Shown here piece after piece: positions 7,322-15,315 of a stretch of DNA of 64,000 nucleotides. This stretch comes from Chitinophaga sp. S165. Lineage in GTDB: Bacteria; Bacteroidota; Bacteroidia; Chitinophagales; Chitinophagaceae. The stretch lies in contig NZ_QGTG01000001.1 of NCBI RefSeq assembly GCF_003182155.1, positions 310,001-374,000 on the forward strand, read 5' to 3'. How positions within the stretch are numbered: position 1 is the stretch's first letter; every line of letters begins with the position of its first letter. The notes below the pieces were generated by a model. That model ran no database searches. It saw only the letters and a list, made by a program, of their open reading frames with translations, and was not told the origin of the DNA. The position numbers were made by a program, and so were the translations under genes.

Positions 7322-9442
7322 ATGACAAAAAAGAAAAAACCTCAAAAACACAGTAGCCAGAAGAAAACCTTTCGTGGTACTGTACAGATAACCCGTTCCG
7401 GGATGTCTTTTGTAATAATTGAAGGACAGGAAAAGGACGTAATGGTCCGCCAGAAAAACCTCAATACCGCCCTTGATGGAGACGACGTACTGGTTGATGT
7501 GATCAAACAGGCAAAGAATGAGGGACGTATGGAGGGTGTAATAACGGAAATAGTTAAACGCAAAAAGATAGAGTTCACCGGTACCCTGCAGGTCAATAAA
7601 GGCTTTGCATTCCTGGTACCGGAAAAAGGGCTGTTCATGCCTGATATATACATTCCCGCTAATTCCATGAAAAATGCGAAGAACGGGGATAAAGCAGTAG
7701 TGAAGGTAGTGGCCTGGGGTGAAAAGACCCGCAAGCCGGTGGGAGAGATCGTGGAGGTGCTGGACGCCAGCAATACCAACGACCTCGCGATGAAAGAGAT
7801 CCTGATAGAAAGCGGCTTTCCGCTTAGCTTCCCGGACGATGTTATCAAAGAACTGAATCAGATCAGCGAGAACATAGATGCAGAGGAAGTGAAGAAGAGA
7901 AAAGACTTCCGTAAGATCCTTACGTTTACCATTGACCCGGTAGATGCAAAGGATTTTGACGATGCCATTTCTATCCGCAAGCTGCGTGGCAGCTGGTACG
8001 AAGTAGGCGTGCATATCGCGGACGTAAGCCATTATGTACTGCCGGATACGGCGCTGGATAAGGAGGCTGATAAACGTGCCACTTCTGTATACCTGCCGGA
8101 CCGTGTGTTGCCTATGCTGCCGGAAAAGATCTCGAACGAGCTGTGTTCCCTGCGTCCGCATGAAGACAAGCTTACTTTTTCTGCAGTGTTTAAGATGAAT
8201 GAGAATGGTGATATCAAGGAGCACTGGATAGGCAGGACCCTGATACACTCTAACCATCGTTTTACGTACGAGCAGGTGCAGGACGTGATTGAATCGGGTG
8301 AAGGTCCTTACCAGGACGAGGTGCTGCTGTTGAATAAGATCGCGCAAACGCTCCGTAAGAAGCGTTTTGATAATGGCGCTATCAACTTCTCTTCCCAGGA
8401 GGTGCGCTTCCAGCTGGATGAAAACGCAAAACCAATTGGTATTGTGGTGAAAGAAAGTAAGGAGGCCCATCAGCTGATTGAAGAACTGATGCTGCTGGCT
8501 AACAGGACCGTAGCGGAATATGTATACAATATCCGTATAGGTACAAATCAACATGTGCCGTTCCCATACCGTGTGCATGACACGCCGGATGAAGAAAAGC
8601 TCAAGTTGTTTTCAGGTTTTGCCCGTAAGTTCGGCCATAAGCTGGAAGTAGATAATCCGGATAAACTGGCCCGCTCTTTCAATGAAATGTTACGACTTGC
8701 TCATGGTAAGCCGGAACAGCATGTACTGGAAACCCTGGGTATCCGTACGATGGCGAAAGCGGCATATACGGTGGATGACATTGGTCACTACGGATTAGGA
8801 TTTGATCACTACTGTCACTTTACATCACCGATACGCCGTTATCCGGATGTACTGGTACACCGTGTATTGCAGCAATGTCTGACACACAATATCCATCCGG
8901 ATAAACAGATGGAAAAGAAGTGTAAACATTCTTCGGAAATGGAACGCAAGGCAATGGATGCTGAAAGAGCTGCGAATAAATACAAGCAGGTGGAATACAT
9001 GCAGCAATACATTGGCGAAGAGTTTGACGGTGTAGTGAGCGGTGTTGCACACTTCGGCTTCTGGGTGGAGACTGTAGATACCAAGTGTGAGGGACTTGTG
9101 AGCATTCACAATATGACGACCAAAGACGAGTTCAAGTATGACGAGAATGAGTATGCCCTGATCGGTATGTTCACCGGCAGAAAGATCCGTATAGGTGATA
9201 AAGTGAGGATACAGGTGGTAGCGGCCAATCTGGTGAAACGTCAGCTGGACTATGACCTGATAGAAGAAGAGGGAAGCGTACCAGCTCCGCCACGTGGAAG
9301 GTCTGCACGTAAACCGGCAGCTGGAGAAAGAGCTGGTGAAAGAAGGGATACAAAGCCGAAAGGGAAAAAGAAAGAAACAGCTGGTAAGAAGAAACCTGCG
9401 TCTGCAAAGAAGCAGGGATCGACTTCCCGTAAAAAGCCATAA
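7322..9442 (+). CDS. rnr: Ribonuclease R
   Basis: 3'-to-5' hydrolytic exoribonuclease that degrades structured RNA. 706 residues: N-terminal OB/cold-shock domains (about 15-190), RNB catalytic domain with TIDPVDAKDFDDAIS near 205-219 carrying the clustered metal-binding aspartates, the HFTSPIRRYPDVLVHR motif near 500, and a C-terminal S1 domain (about 560-645). The last ~55 residues form a Lys/Arg-rich low-complexity tail, a common RNase R feature that helps RNA unwinding. Slightly shorter than E. coli RNase R (813) because the N-terminal helix-turn-helix part is missing, as is common in this phylum. Confidence 0.94.
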   Translation: MTKKKKPQKHSSQKKTFRGTVQITRSGMSFVIIEGQEKDVMVRQKNLNTALDGDDVLVDVIKQAKNEGRMEGVITEIVKRKKIEFTGTLQVNKGFAFLVPEKGLFMPDIYIPANSMKNAKNGDKAVVKVVAWGEKTRKPVGEIVEVLDASNTNDLAMKEILIESGFPLSFPDDVIKELNQISENIDAEEVKKRKDFRKILTFTIDPVDAKDFDDAISIRKLRGSWYEVGVHIADVSHYVLPDTALDKEADKRATSVYLPDRVLPMLPEKISNELCSLRPHEDKLTFSAVFKMNENGDIKEHWIGRTLIHSNHRFTYEQVQDVIESGEGPYQDEVLLLNKIAQTLRKKRFDNGAINFSSQEVRFQLDENAKPIGIVVKESKEAHQLIEELMLLANRTVAEYVYNIRIGTNQHVPFPYRVHDTPDEEKLKLFSGFARKFGHKLEVDNPDKLARSFNEMLRLAHGKPEQHVLETLGIRTMAKAAYTVDDIGHYGLGFDHYCHFTSPIRRYPDVLVHRVLQQCLTHNIHPDKQMEKKCKHSSEMERKAMDAERAANKYKQVEYMQQYIGEEFDGVVSGVAHFGFWVETVDTKCEGLVSIHNMTTKDEFKYDENEYALIGMFTGRKIRIGDKVRIQVVAANLVKRQLDYDLIEEEGSVPAPPRGRSARKPAAGERAGERRDTKPKGKKKETAGKKKPASAKKQGSTSRKKP

Positions 9443-9482
9443 TTTATATAACTTACAGCCGCTTATTCGATAACAGACCACC

Positions 9483-10454
9483 ATGCATTCATTTAAAGAC
9501 CTGACTATCCGGTTCGGAGAACATTTTAGTAAAGAACAATTTCCACAGCAGCCAAAGAAACTGTATGACGCTGCGAGCCATATCCTTAATATCGGCGGTA
9601 AACGTATAAGACCGGTCCTGAGCATTATGGGTAATGAACTGTTTGACGAGATCCATCCGGATGCTTTTGAAGTGGGCACCGCAGTGGAACTGTTCCACAA
9701 TTTCACACTGGTGCATGATGATATCATGGACAAAGCGCCTTTACGCCGTAATCAGCCTACCGTACATACGCTGTATGGCGAAACGGCGGCAATACTGGCG
9801 GGAGACGTAATGCTGATCAAGGTATACGAGTATCTGAACAAGGTACAGCCCCATTATAAGCAGAAACTGATCGCTGCTTTCAACAAAGCAGCAGTGGAAG
9901 TATGTGAGGGGCAGCAGATAGACATGGACTTTGAGGAGATGGAACCGGAACAGGTGAAGTACGACGACTATGTGAATATGATCGCACTGAAGACCTCCGT
10001 GTTACTGGCAGCCAGTCTGAAGATGGGGGCGATCATTGGCGGAGGCAGCGAATACAATCAGCAGCATTTATATGAATTCGGCAAGAATATAGGGATTGCC
10101 TTCCAGATCCAGGATGACTACCTGGATGCATTCGGTGATCCGGAAAAGTTCGGTAAACAACAGGGAGGGGACATCCTGGTAAATAAGAAGACCTTCCTGC
10201 TGTTAAAAGCGCTGGACATGTGTAATCCGGCACAGAACAAAAAACTGAAGGAACTGCTGGCTACCAGCCCGGATGATAAGGTAGCACAGGTATTGGAACT
10301 GTTCCATGACTGTAAGGTGGATGCCTGGGCGGAAAAGGAAAAAGACCGATTCCAGCAACTGGCCTTTGAGCATCTGGAAAACATCGCGGTGCTTTCCAGT
10401 CGCAAGAAACCATTAACAGAACTGGCTAACTATCTGCTGAACAGGGAACACTAA
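9483..10454 (+). CDS. Polyprenyl (all-trans) diphosphate synthase
   Basis: Head-to-tail prenyltransferase that elongates allylic diphosphates with IPP; in this phylum it usually makes the menaquinone side chain. 323 residues. First aspartate-rich motif LVHDDIMDKAPLRR has DDIMD at 79-83; the second is QIQDDYLDAFGD near 210-221; GGKRIRP at 38-44 binds IPP. Chain length cannot be read reliably from sequence. It stands alone after rnr (40 bp gap) and is followed by the permease after 88 bp. Confidence 0.9.
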   Translation: MHSFKDLTIRFGEHFSKEQFPQQPKKLYDAASHILNIGGKRIRPVLSIMGNELFDEIHPDAFEVGTAVELFHNFTLVHDDIMDKAPLRRNQPTVHTLYGETAAILAGDVMLIKVYEYLNKVQPHYKQKLIAAFNKAAVEVCEGQQIDMDFEEMEPEQVKYDDYVNMIALKTSVLLAASLKMGAIIGGGSEYNQQHLYEFGKNIGIAFQIQDDYLDAFGDPEKFGKQQGGDILVNKKTFLLLKALDMCNPAQNKKLKELLATSPDDKVAQVLELFHDCKVDAWAEKEKDRFQQLAFEHLENIAVLSSRKKPLTELANYLLNREH

Positions 10455-10542
10455 AAAACTGATACGCAATCTGCCTGCAGTTTGTGTATCGGTTAATTTA
10501 TATATATTCGCGCATTAGCTAAACCTGTAACCAAAATACCTG

Positions 10543-12195
10543 ATGTCGTCCAAATCGCTTTTTCGTAAGAAATCTATTATCAGTATACTGCAAGATGCTC
10601 AAGATGGTTTAACGGATGCGCATGGAGGAGGGGAATTAAACAAGGTATTAAAGGTGCGGGACCTGACCGCCTTAGGTATTGCTGCGGTGATCGGCGCAGG
10701 TATCTTCTCTACGATCGGGGAAGCTTCTTATCATGGAGGCCCCGGAGTTTCTTTACTTTTTATTATTACTGCTGTGACCTGCGGGTTCTCTGCGCTCTGC
10801 TATGCGGAGTTTGCGTCGCGGGTACCTGTTTCCGGCAGTGCTTATACTTATTCATATGTGACCTTCGGGGAACTGGCCGCCTGGGTTATCGGTTGGGCGC
10901 TGATCCTCGAATATGCCATTGGGAATATTGCGGTGGCTATATCCTGGAGCGGGTATTTCAATAACCTGCTGGCGGGTATAGGCGGTGCTATCGGGGTTAA
11001 CCTGTCGTTCCCTGAATGGCTGGCCAATAACTATGACAGTGCTTCAGACGCGTTGTATCAGACGGCGCCGCATATCTTCGGTGTTCCTATTATTTTGAAC
11101 CTGCCTGCATTTATCATTGTGGTGCTGGTTACTTACCTGGCCTATGTGGGGATCCGGGAAAGTAAAAAGAGCGCCAATTTTATGGTGGGGCTGAAGATCC
11201 TGGTGATCCTCTTTGTGATCGTGGTAGGGGCTTTTTATGTGAATGTAGACAACTGGTCGCCCTTTATGCCTAATGGATTCTCGGGAGTGTTAAAAGGAGT
11301 GTCTGCCGTGTTCTTTGCCTATATCGGGTTTGATGCTATCAGTACTACGGCGGAGGAGTGCGCTAATCCGCAGAGGGATCTTCCGAAAGGAATGATCTAT
11401 TCCCTGATCATCTGTACAGTATTATATATCCTTATAGCTTTTGTATTGACGGGTATGGTGTCGTACTCACAACTGAAGGTGGAAGATCCGCTGGCGTTCG
11501 TGTTCAATGCGGTAAACCTGCCTAAAGTGAGTTTCCTCATCTCTGTGAGCGCTGTGGTGGCTACAACGAGCGTATTGCTGGTATTCCAGATCGGGCAGCC
11601 GCGTATCTGGATGAGCATGAGCCGTGACGGTTTGTTACCGAAGAAGTTCAGTACCATTCACCCGAAGTTCAAAACGCCTTCTTTTGCCACTATTATAACC
11701 GGGTTCCTGGTAGGTGTTCCGGCATTGTTCCTGAACCTGACCATCGTAACGGACCTGACCAGTATCGGTACGTTGTTCGCATTTATTCTGGTATGTGGTG
11801 GTGTTTTGTTACTGCCTCCGCAGGAGAAAGATCCACGTTCCAAACGTTTCAGGCTGCCGTACATCAGTGGACGGTTTATTGTACCAGCAATTGTTATCCT
11901 CTTTGCATACCTGTTCCGTAACGAACTGCCTCAAAGATTGTCATTTGCAGGCGGCTGGGAGGTATGGAAGCATAATATCCCTTTCTTCTTTTTTGTAGTG
12001 GCAGCATTGCTGTTCTCTGTACTTTCTTTCCTTAAAAAGTTATCACTGATTCCCGTGCTGGGACTGCTGAGTTGTTTCTATCTGATGACAGAAATCGGCT
12101 TCAGGAACTGGGTGGTGTTCTTCATCTGGCTGCTGATCGGTCTGACCATTTACTTCTGTTACGGTTATAAGAGAAGTAAGCTGGCACAAGCTTAA
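10543..12195 (+). CDS. APC-family amino acid permease
   Basis: Integral inner-membrane transporter of the amino acid-polyamine-organocation superfamily, closest in pattern to the cationic amino-acid transporter (CAT/YfnA) group. 550 residues with 12 or more hydrophobic segments. TM1 carries the unwound substrate-binding motif IGAGIFSTIGEAS near residues 50-62, and the FFAYIGFDAISTTAEE(C) segment around 258-273 is typical of CAT-type permeases. Extra C-terminal TM helices after residue 450. Substrate is not determinable; basic or branched amino acids are plausible. Monocistronic by spacing. Confidence 0.85.
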   Translation: MSSKSLFRKKSIISILQDAQDGLTDAHGGGELNKVLKVRDLTALGIAAVIGAGIFSTIGEASYHGGPGVSLLFIITAVTCGFSALCYAEFASRVPVSGSAYTYSYVTFGELAAWVIGWALILEYAIGNIAVAISWSGYFNNLLAGIGGAIGVNLSFPEWLANNYDSASDALYQTAPHIFGVPIILNLPAFIIVVLVTYLAYVGIRESKKSANFMVGLKILVILFVIVVGAFYVNVDNWSPFMPNGFSGVLKGVSAVFFAYIGFDAISTTAEECANPQRDLPKGMIYSLIICTVLYILIAFVLTGMVSYSQLKVEDPLAFVFNAVNLPKVSFLISVSAVVATTSVLLVFQIGQPRIWMSMSRDGLLPKKFSTIHPKFKTPSFATIITGFLVGVPALFLNLTIVTDLTSIGTLFAFILVCGGVLLLPPQEKDPRSKRFRLPYISGRFIVPAIVILFAYLFRNELPQRLSFAGGWEVWKHNIPFFFFVVAALLFSVLSFLKKLSLIPVLGLLSCFYLMTEIGFRNWVVFFIWLLIGLTIYFCYGYKRSKLAQA

Positions 12196-12283
12196 GTAAA
12201 TCATGGTTTTAGGTCAATTGTTGCTGCCGTCAAGTTTATTTCGTATATTCGGATAAGCTCTTTGATCATTAAAATCTTGTGTT

Positions 12284-12721
12284 ATGAATCTGCTACAACG
12301 AATCGACCGTTGGGGCGAGCGTCATCATCCGAGGTGGCTTGATGGTGTTCGTGTCCTGTTAGGCGTATTTCTGTTCTACAAAGGAGTGGTTTTCATACAA
12401 AACATTGATGCACTTAAAGCTGTGATCGACGAAAGTCCCTGGCTCACAGTAATGTCCTTCTGGCTTGCTCACTACATTGTCTTTGCTCATTTGCTCGGAG
12501 GTGTTCTTATCGTTTTCGGTTTACTTACACGCGTGGCCGTTCTGGCTCAAATTCCAATCCTTTTAGGCGCCATCTTCTTTGTACATACCTCTACGGGGTT
12601 ATTTAATGTACATGAAGGAACCGGCCTTTCTATCCTTGTTCTGCTGCTCCTGGTTTTCTTCCTGGTGGAAGGCAGCGGCCCCATTTCATTTGACGATTAT
12701 ATGCGCCGTCATCCGGCTTGA
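12284..12721 (+). CDS. DoxX-family membrane protein
   Basis: A 145-residue protein with four predicted transmembrane helices and the DoxX-type opening (GVRVLLGVFLFYKGVVFI near 22-39). The family is loosely linked to redox and membrane-associated oxidoreductase complexes, but the precise function is unknown for most members. The ATG at 12284 follows an AT-rich stretch; the next gene has its own promoter, so it is likely transcribed alone. Confidence 0.75.
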   Translation: MNLLQRIDRWGERHHPRWLDGVRVLLGVFLFYKGVVFIQNIDALKAVIDESPWLTVMSFWLAHYIVFAHLLGGVLIVFGLLTRVAVLAQIPILLGAIFFVHTSTGLFNVHEGTGLSILVLLLLVFFLVEGSGPISFDDYMRRHPA

Positions 12722-12734
12722 GGAATAATTGTCT

Positions 12735-12742
12735 TACCTTTG
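12735..12742 (+). promoter_or_regulatory. -7 box deciding the start of the DUF2027/Smr gene
   Basis: TACCTTTG fits TAnnTTTG. Transcription starting about 6-8 bp downstream would exclude the longer open frame beginning at 12729 and supports the ATG at 12816. The resulting ~65-nt leader contains the inverted words CTCCGCGAT and ATCGCGGAG (about 12744-12807). Confidence 0.55.
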
Positions 12743-12815
12743 CCCTCCGCGATGCGGACTGCTTTTTACTGGCAGTTCAGGTAAAACCGTATTTTCTATC
12801 GCGGAGATTGTAAGT

Positions 12816-13844
12816 ATGAAGTTTGAGATAGGCGATAAAATATTACTGCTTCACTCCAAGGAGGAAGGGACAGTGGTGGATATTATCAATGATACTATGG
12901 TGATGGTCGAAGTGGGTAAAGTAACCTTTCCGGTATACCTTGACCAGATCGATTTCCCGTATTTTCATCGCTTTACGACACCTAAACCGGCACCTCCGCC
13001 ACAGCGGGTGCAAGGCTATGATATCAAGCCGGAGAAAAAGAAGTATGAGGACAATATCCGGATGAGCAGGGGCATGTTCCTGTCGATCCTGCCTGTTTTC
13101 AGAATGGATGCTTACGAGGAGCACGTTCAATCTCTCAAATTTTACCTGCTGAATGAGACCAGCGAAGCCTACCGGTTTAACTTCCAGGTATGGTTGCGCA
13201 ACAGCATGGAATTGGAGATCCGTAATGAGATCCAGCCATTCAGTAATTTTTACCTGTCCGACCTGATGTTTGAATCGCTGAACGACGGCCCGAGGCTGGA
13301 GTTCGTTTTCTTCCCTAAAGAGAAGAACGATAAACTGGCGCCTTCTTTCCCGAAAACATGGAAACCGAAGGTGAAGCAATTGTTCCTGCAGCTCTCCGAA
13401 CTACAGACGAGAAGGGATGCTACGCTTAGCCAGCTGTTGTTTGATAAATACCCTGAAAAGAGTAAAAACGATAAGCCTTATTTCGATGCCAGCAGTATAG
13501 GATCATTGTCGGCCGGCAGCACACCGGCGGCTCCCGCAGCCCCGGAACCGCCCGCACAGCCTAAATATGAGCTCGACCTGCATATTGAGATGCTGACTAA
13601 AGAGTGGCGCGGATTGAAGAATATAGAGATACTGGCCATACAGCTGAATGAATTCGTACACTACCTGGAACTGGCGATTGTGCATCACCAGCACAGCATG
13701 ATCGTGATCCACGGGGTTGGGAAGGGCAAGCTGAAGGATGAGATACACGCTATTCTGCGTGATACGCCTGAAGTGGAGCGGTTTATCAATGAATATCATC
13801 CCCGCTATGGCTATGGCGCTACGGAGATATTTTTCCGGCACTAA
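12816..13844 (+). CDS. DUF2027 and Smr-domain protein (MutS2-like C-terminus)
   Basis: 342 residues from ATG 12816. N-terminus MKFEIGDKILLLHSKEEGTV is a Tudor/KOW-like beta domain seen in DUF2027 proteins of Bacteroidota; the middle (about 90-215) is the DUF2027 body. A Pro/Ala-rich linker (APAAPEPPAQP) precedes a C-terminal Smr domain (about 255-342) with LDLHIEML, the HGVGKGKLKDEIH loop and a GYGATEIFF end. Smr domains of MutS2 and related proteins nick or bind nucleic acids and act in ribosome rescue or recombination control; this standalone form has no proven role. Ends just before rnpB. Confidence 0.82.
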   Translation: MKFEIGDKILLLHSKEEGTVVDIINDTMVMVEVGKVTFPVYLDQIDFPYFHRFTTPKPAPPPQRVQGYDIKPEKKKYEDNIRMSRGMFLSILPVFRMDAYEEHVQSLKFYLLNETSEAYRFNFQVWLRNSMELEIRNEIQPFSNFYLSDLMFESLNDGPRLEFVFFPKEKNDKLAPSFPKTWKPKVKQLFLQLSELQTRRDATLSQLLFDKYPEKSKNDKPYFDASSIGSLSAGSTPAAPAAPEPPAQPKYELDLHIEMLTKEWRGLKNIEILAIQLNEFVHYLELAIVHHQHSMIVIHGVGKGKLKDEIHAILRDTPEVERFINEYHPRYGYGATEIFFRH

Positions 13845-13865
13845 CCCAGTTGCCGTCTTTTCTAT

Positions 13866-13873
13866 TACATTTG
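13866..13873 (+). promoter_or_regulatory. -7 box of rnpB
   Basis: TACATTTG matches TAnnTTTG and is placed a few bases before the 5' strand of the P1 helix of RNase P RNA, which fixes the RNA's 5' end near 13877-13880. Confidence 0.65.
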
Positions 13874-13876
13874 CAG

Positions 13877-14270
13877 AAACTACAAACCGTACTATCGCTT
13901 CCGCCGAAAGGAGGATGAGGAAAGTCCGGACAGCATAGAGCAACGCACCACCTAACGGGTGGGGCTGTTCTTTTCTCCGTTAAAAGAGCGAAGAATGGTA
14001 CAGACAGTGCCACAGAAAATAACCGCCTTATTCCGCGCAAGCGGTATAGGGTAAGGGTGAAAATGTAGGGTAAGAGCCTACGTTCTGGTATGGCAACATA
14101 TCGGGAGGGTAAACCTTGCGTGCTGAAATGCCATGTATACGGTCGCTTAAGGGCTGCTCGTCCAATGACCGAGGGTAGGCAGATACAGGTGCCGTGTGAA
14201 CGGTATCGAAGATAAATGATAGTATCTTCTTTCGGGGAGAACAGAATCCGGCTTACAGGTTTGTAGTTTA
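13877..14270 (+). ncRNA. rnpB: RNase P RNA, bacterial class A
   Basis: Catalytic RNA that removes 5' leaders from pre-tRNAs. The universal core is plain: GAGGAAAGTCCGGAC at about 13916-13930 (CR-I) and ACAGAATCCGGCTTAC at 14241-14256 (CR-V). The first and last ~12 nt pair: AAACTACAAACC (13877-13888) with GGTTTGTAGTTT (14258-14269), forming P1. The 3' strand of P1 is followed by TTATTTTATTTTG, so P1 may also act as the terminator. Length about 394 nt, normal for this phylum. Confidence 0.95.
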
Positions 14271-14330
14271 TTTTATTTTGCTGATCAACCAAAGTTCCCT
14301 GAAGACATAACCCGAAACTATATATTCTCT

Positions 14331-14738
14331 ATGCAACAACAAGAAGAAAGAAACTGGGCGCTCGCCATGCACCTGGGCGGTCTTGCCGGTATGCTGTTCA
14401 TTCCGCCGGCAGGCAATATCATCGTTGCGTTGGTCCTCTGGCTGATCAAACGCAGTGAGTCCGACTTCCTGAACCAGACAGGAAAAGAAGCGCTTAATTT
14501 CCAGATCACGCTAAGTATCGTGAACGTGGCGCTTAACCTGTTCGGTATGATCAATCATTGGGACTGGGCCTGGGGAAGACCAGGTTTTCATTACTGGGAT
14601 ATTACTGATATTTCTATTTTCCACGGTACACGTGGAGTGGTATACCTGGTGAATATTATATTCTCTGTGATAGCGGCGACGAAGGCGCATAATGGTGTTT
14701 TGTACAGGTATCCGCTGAGTTGGAGACTGGTGAAATGA
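14331..14738 (+). CDS. DUF4870 membrane protein
   Basis: A 135-residue protein with the DUF4870 layout: a cytoplasmic start with RNWALAMHLGGLAG, a first hydrophobic helix running into GNIIVALVLWLIKR, the conserved NQTGKEALNFQITLSI, and further helices at about 55-70 and 95-112. The family is abundant in Bacteroidota and has no established function. The interval between helices 2 and 3 has an unusual aromatic stretch (HWDWAWGRPGFHYWD). A rho-independent terminator follows at 14767. Confidence 0.8.
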   Translation: MQQQEERNWALAMHLGGLAGMLFIPPAGNIIVALVLWLIKRSESDFLNQTGKEALNFQITLSIVNVALNLFGMINHWDWAWGRPGFHYWDITDISIFHGTRGVVYLVNIIFSVIAATKAHNGVLYRYPLSWRLVK

Positions 14739-14766
14739 TAACTGATGTGAAGTTTTTTTATGTTAT

Positions 14767-14795
14767 AGGGCTGACCGGAATGGTCGGCCTTTTTG
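14767..14795 (+). terminator. Rho-independent terminator after the DUF4870 gene
   Basis: AGGGCTGACC, loop GGAAT, GGTCGGCCT, then TTTTTG. One G-U pair in an otherwise complete stem. Confidence 0.75.
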
Positions 14796-15315
14796 TTTGG
14801 AGATGGTAATAGTTCGAGTGGTAAGTAGTTGTCTTTGTCCGGCAATTATGAAGCGAAAGAAAAATTTGTAATATTCGTTTGGAAATGTATGTTTGCATAT
14901 TATAGAGCTTGCTGTATACCTATACCTTTATCGGCAGGACGAAATGGACAAATACATTTGTTGCCCTTTTATAGCATAAGATGCACAAATGTTCGTAGTG
15001 CAAAAATCTAATCGTTATAAGTAAAGAAGAGAAAATAATCCTTAGTTATCTATGAACTCATATTCCTAAAACGCACTTGTTGTATTATTTGTTAGCCTTG
15101 TACTAATGCTAATAGCGTAATGTTCTGCTATTAGGTGACTACAAGCATTTTATGCTGTATTTCATACTCTGCTGCTGTTATATCGGGCGGTACACTTTGT
15201 TGTGCTCATACCCGGGGGACAAATTAGTAAGATCCTTATACCGTTTACTATTTACGCAGTAATAGAGGTGTTGCAGCCAATATACCAGATGAAATAATGT
15301 TCAAATTTATTCCTA
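14796..15315 (+). other. AT-rich upstream region of the Rhs locus, no gene seen
   Basis: No convincing open frame. A short hairpin (CTAATAGC 15109-15116 pairing with GCTATTAG 15127-15134) is not followed by a T-run, so it is more likely a leader or operator feature than a terminator. I found no clean TAnnTTTG box; the promoter of the very long operon that follows is therefore unplaced. Confidence 0.4.

Noticed and set aside
7307..8578. A 423-codon minus-strand frame opposite rnr
   Set aside because: It is antisense to the clearly coding rnr; its protein has no family and its length is explained by the codon bias of rnr.
12729..12815. Upstream start of the DUF2027/Smr frame
   Set aside because: The -7 box at 12735-12742 lies inside the extended frame, and the family begins at MKFEIGDK.
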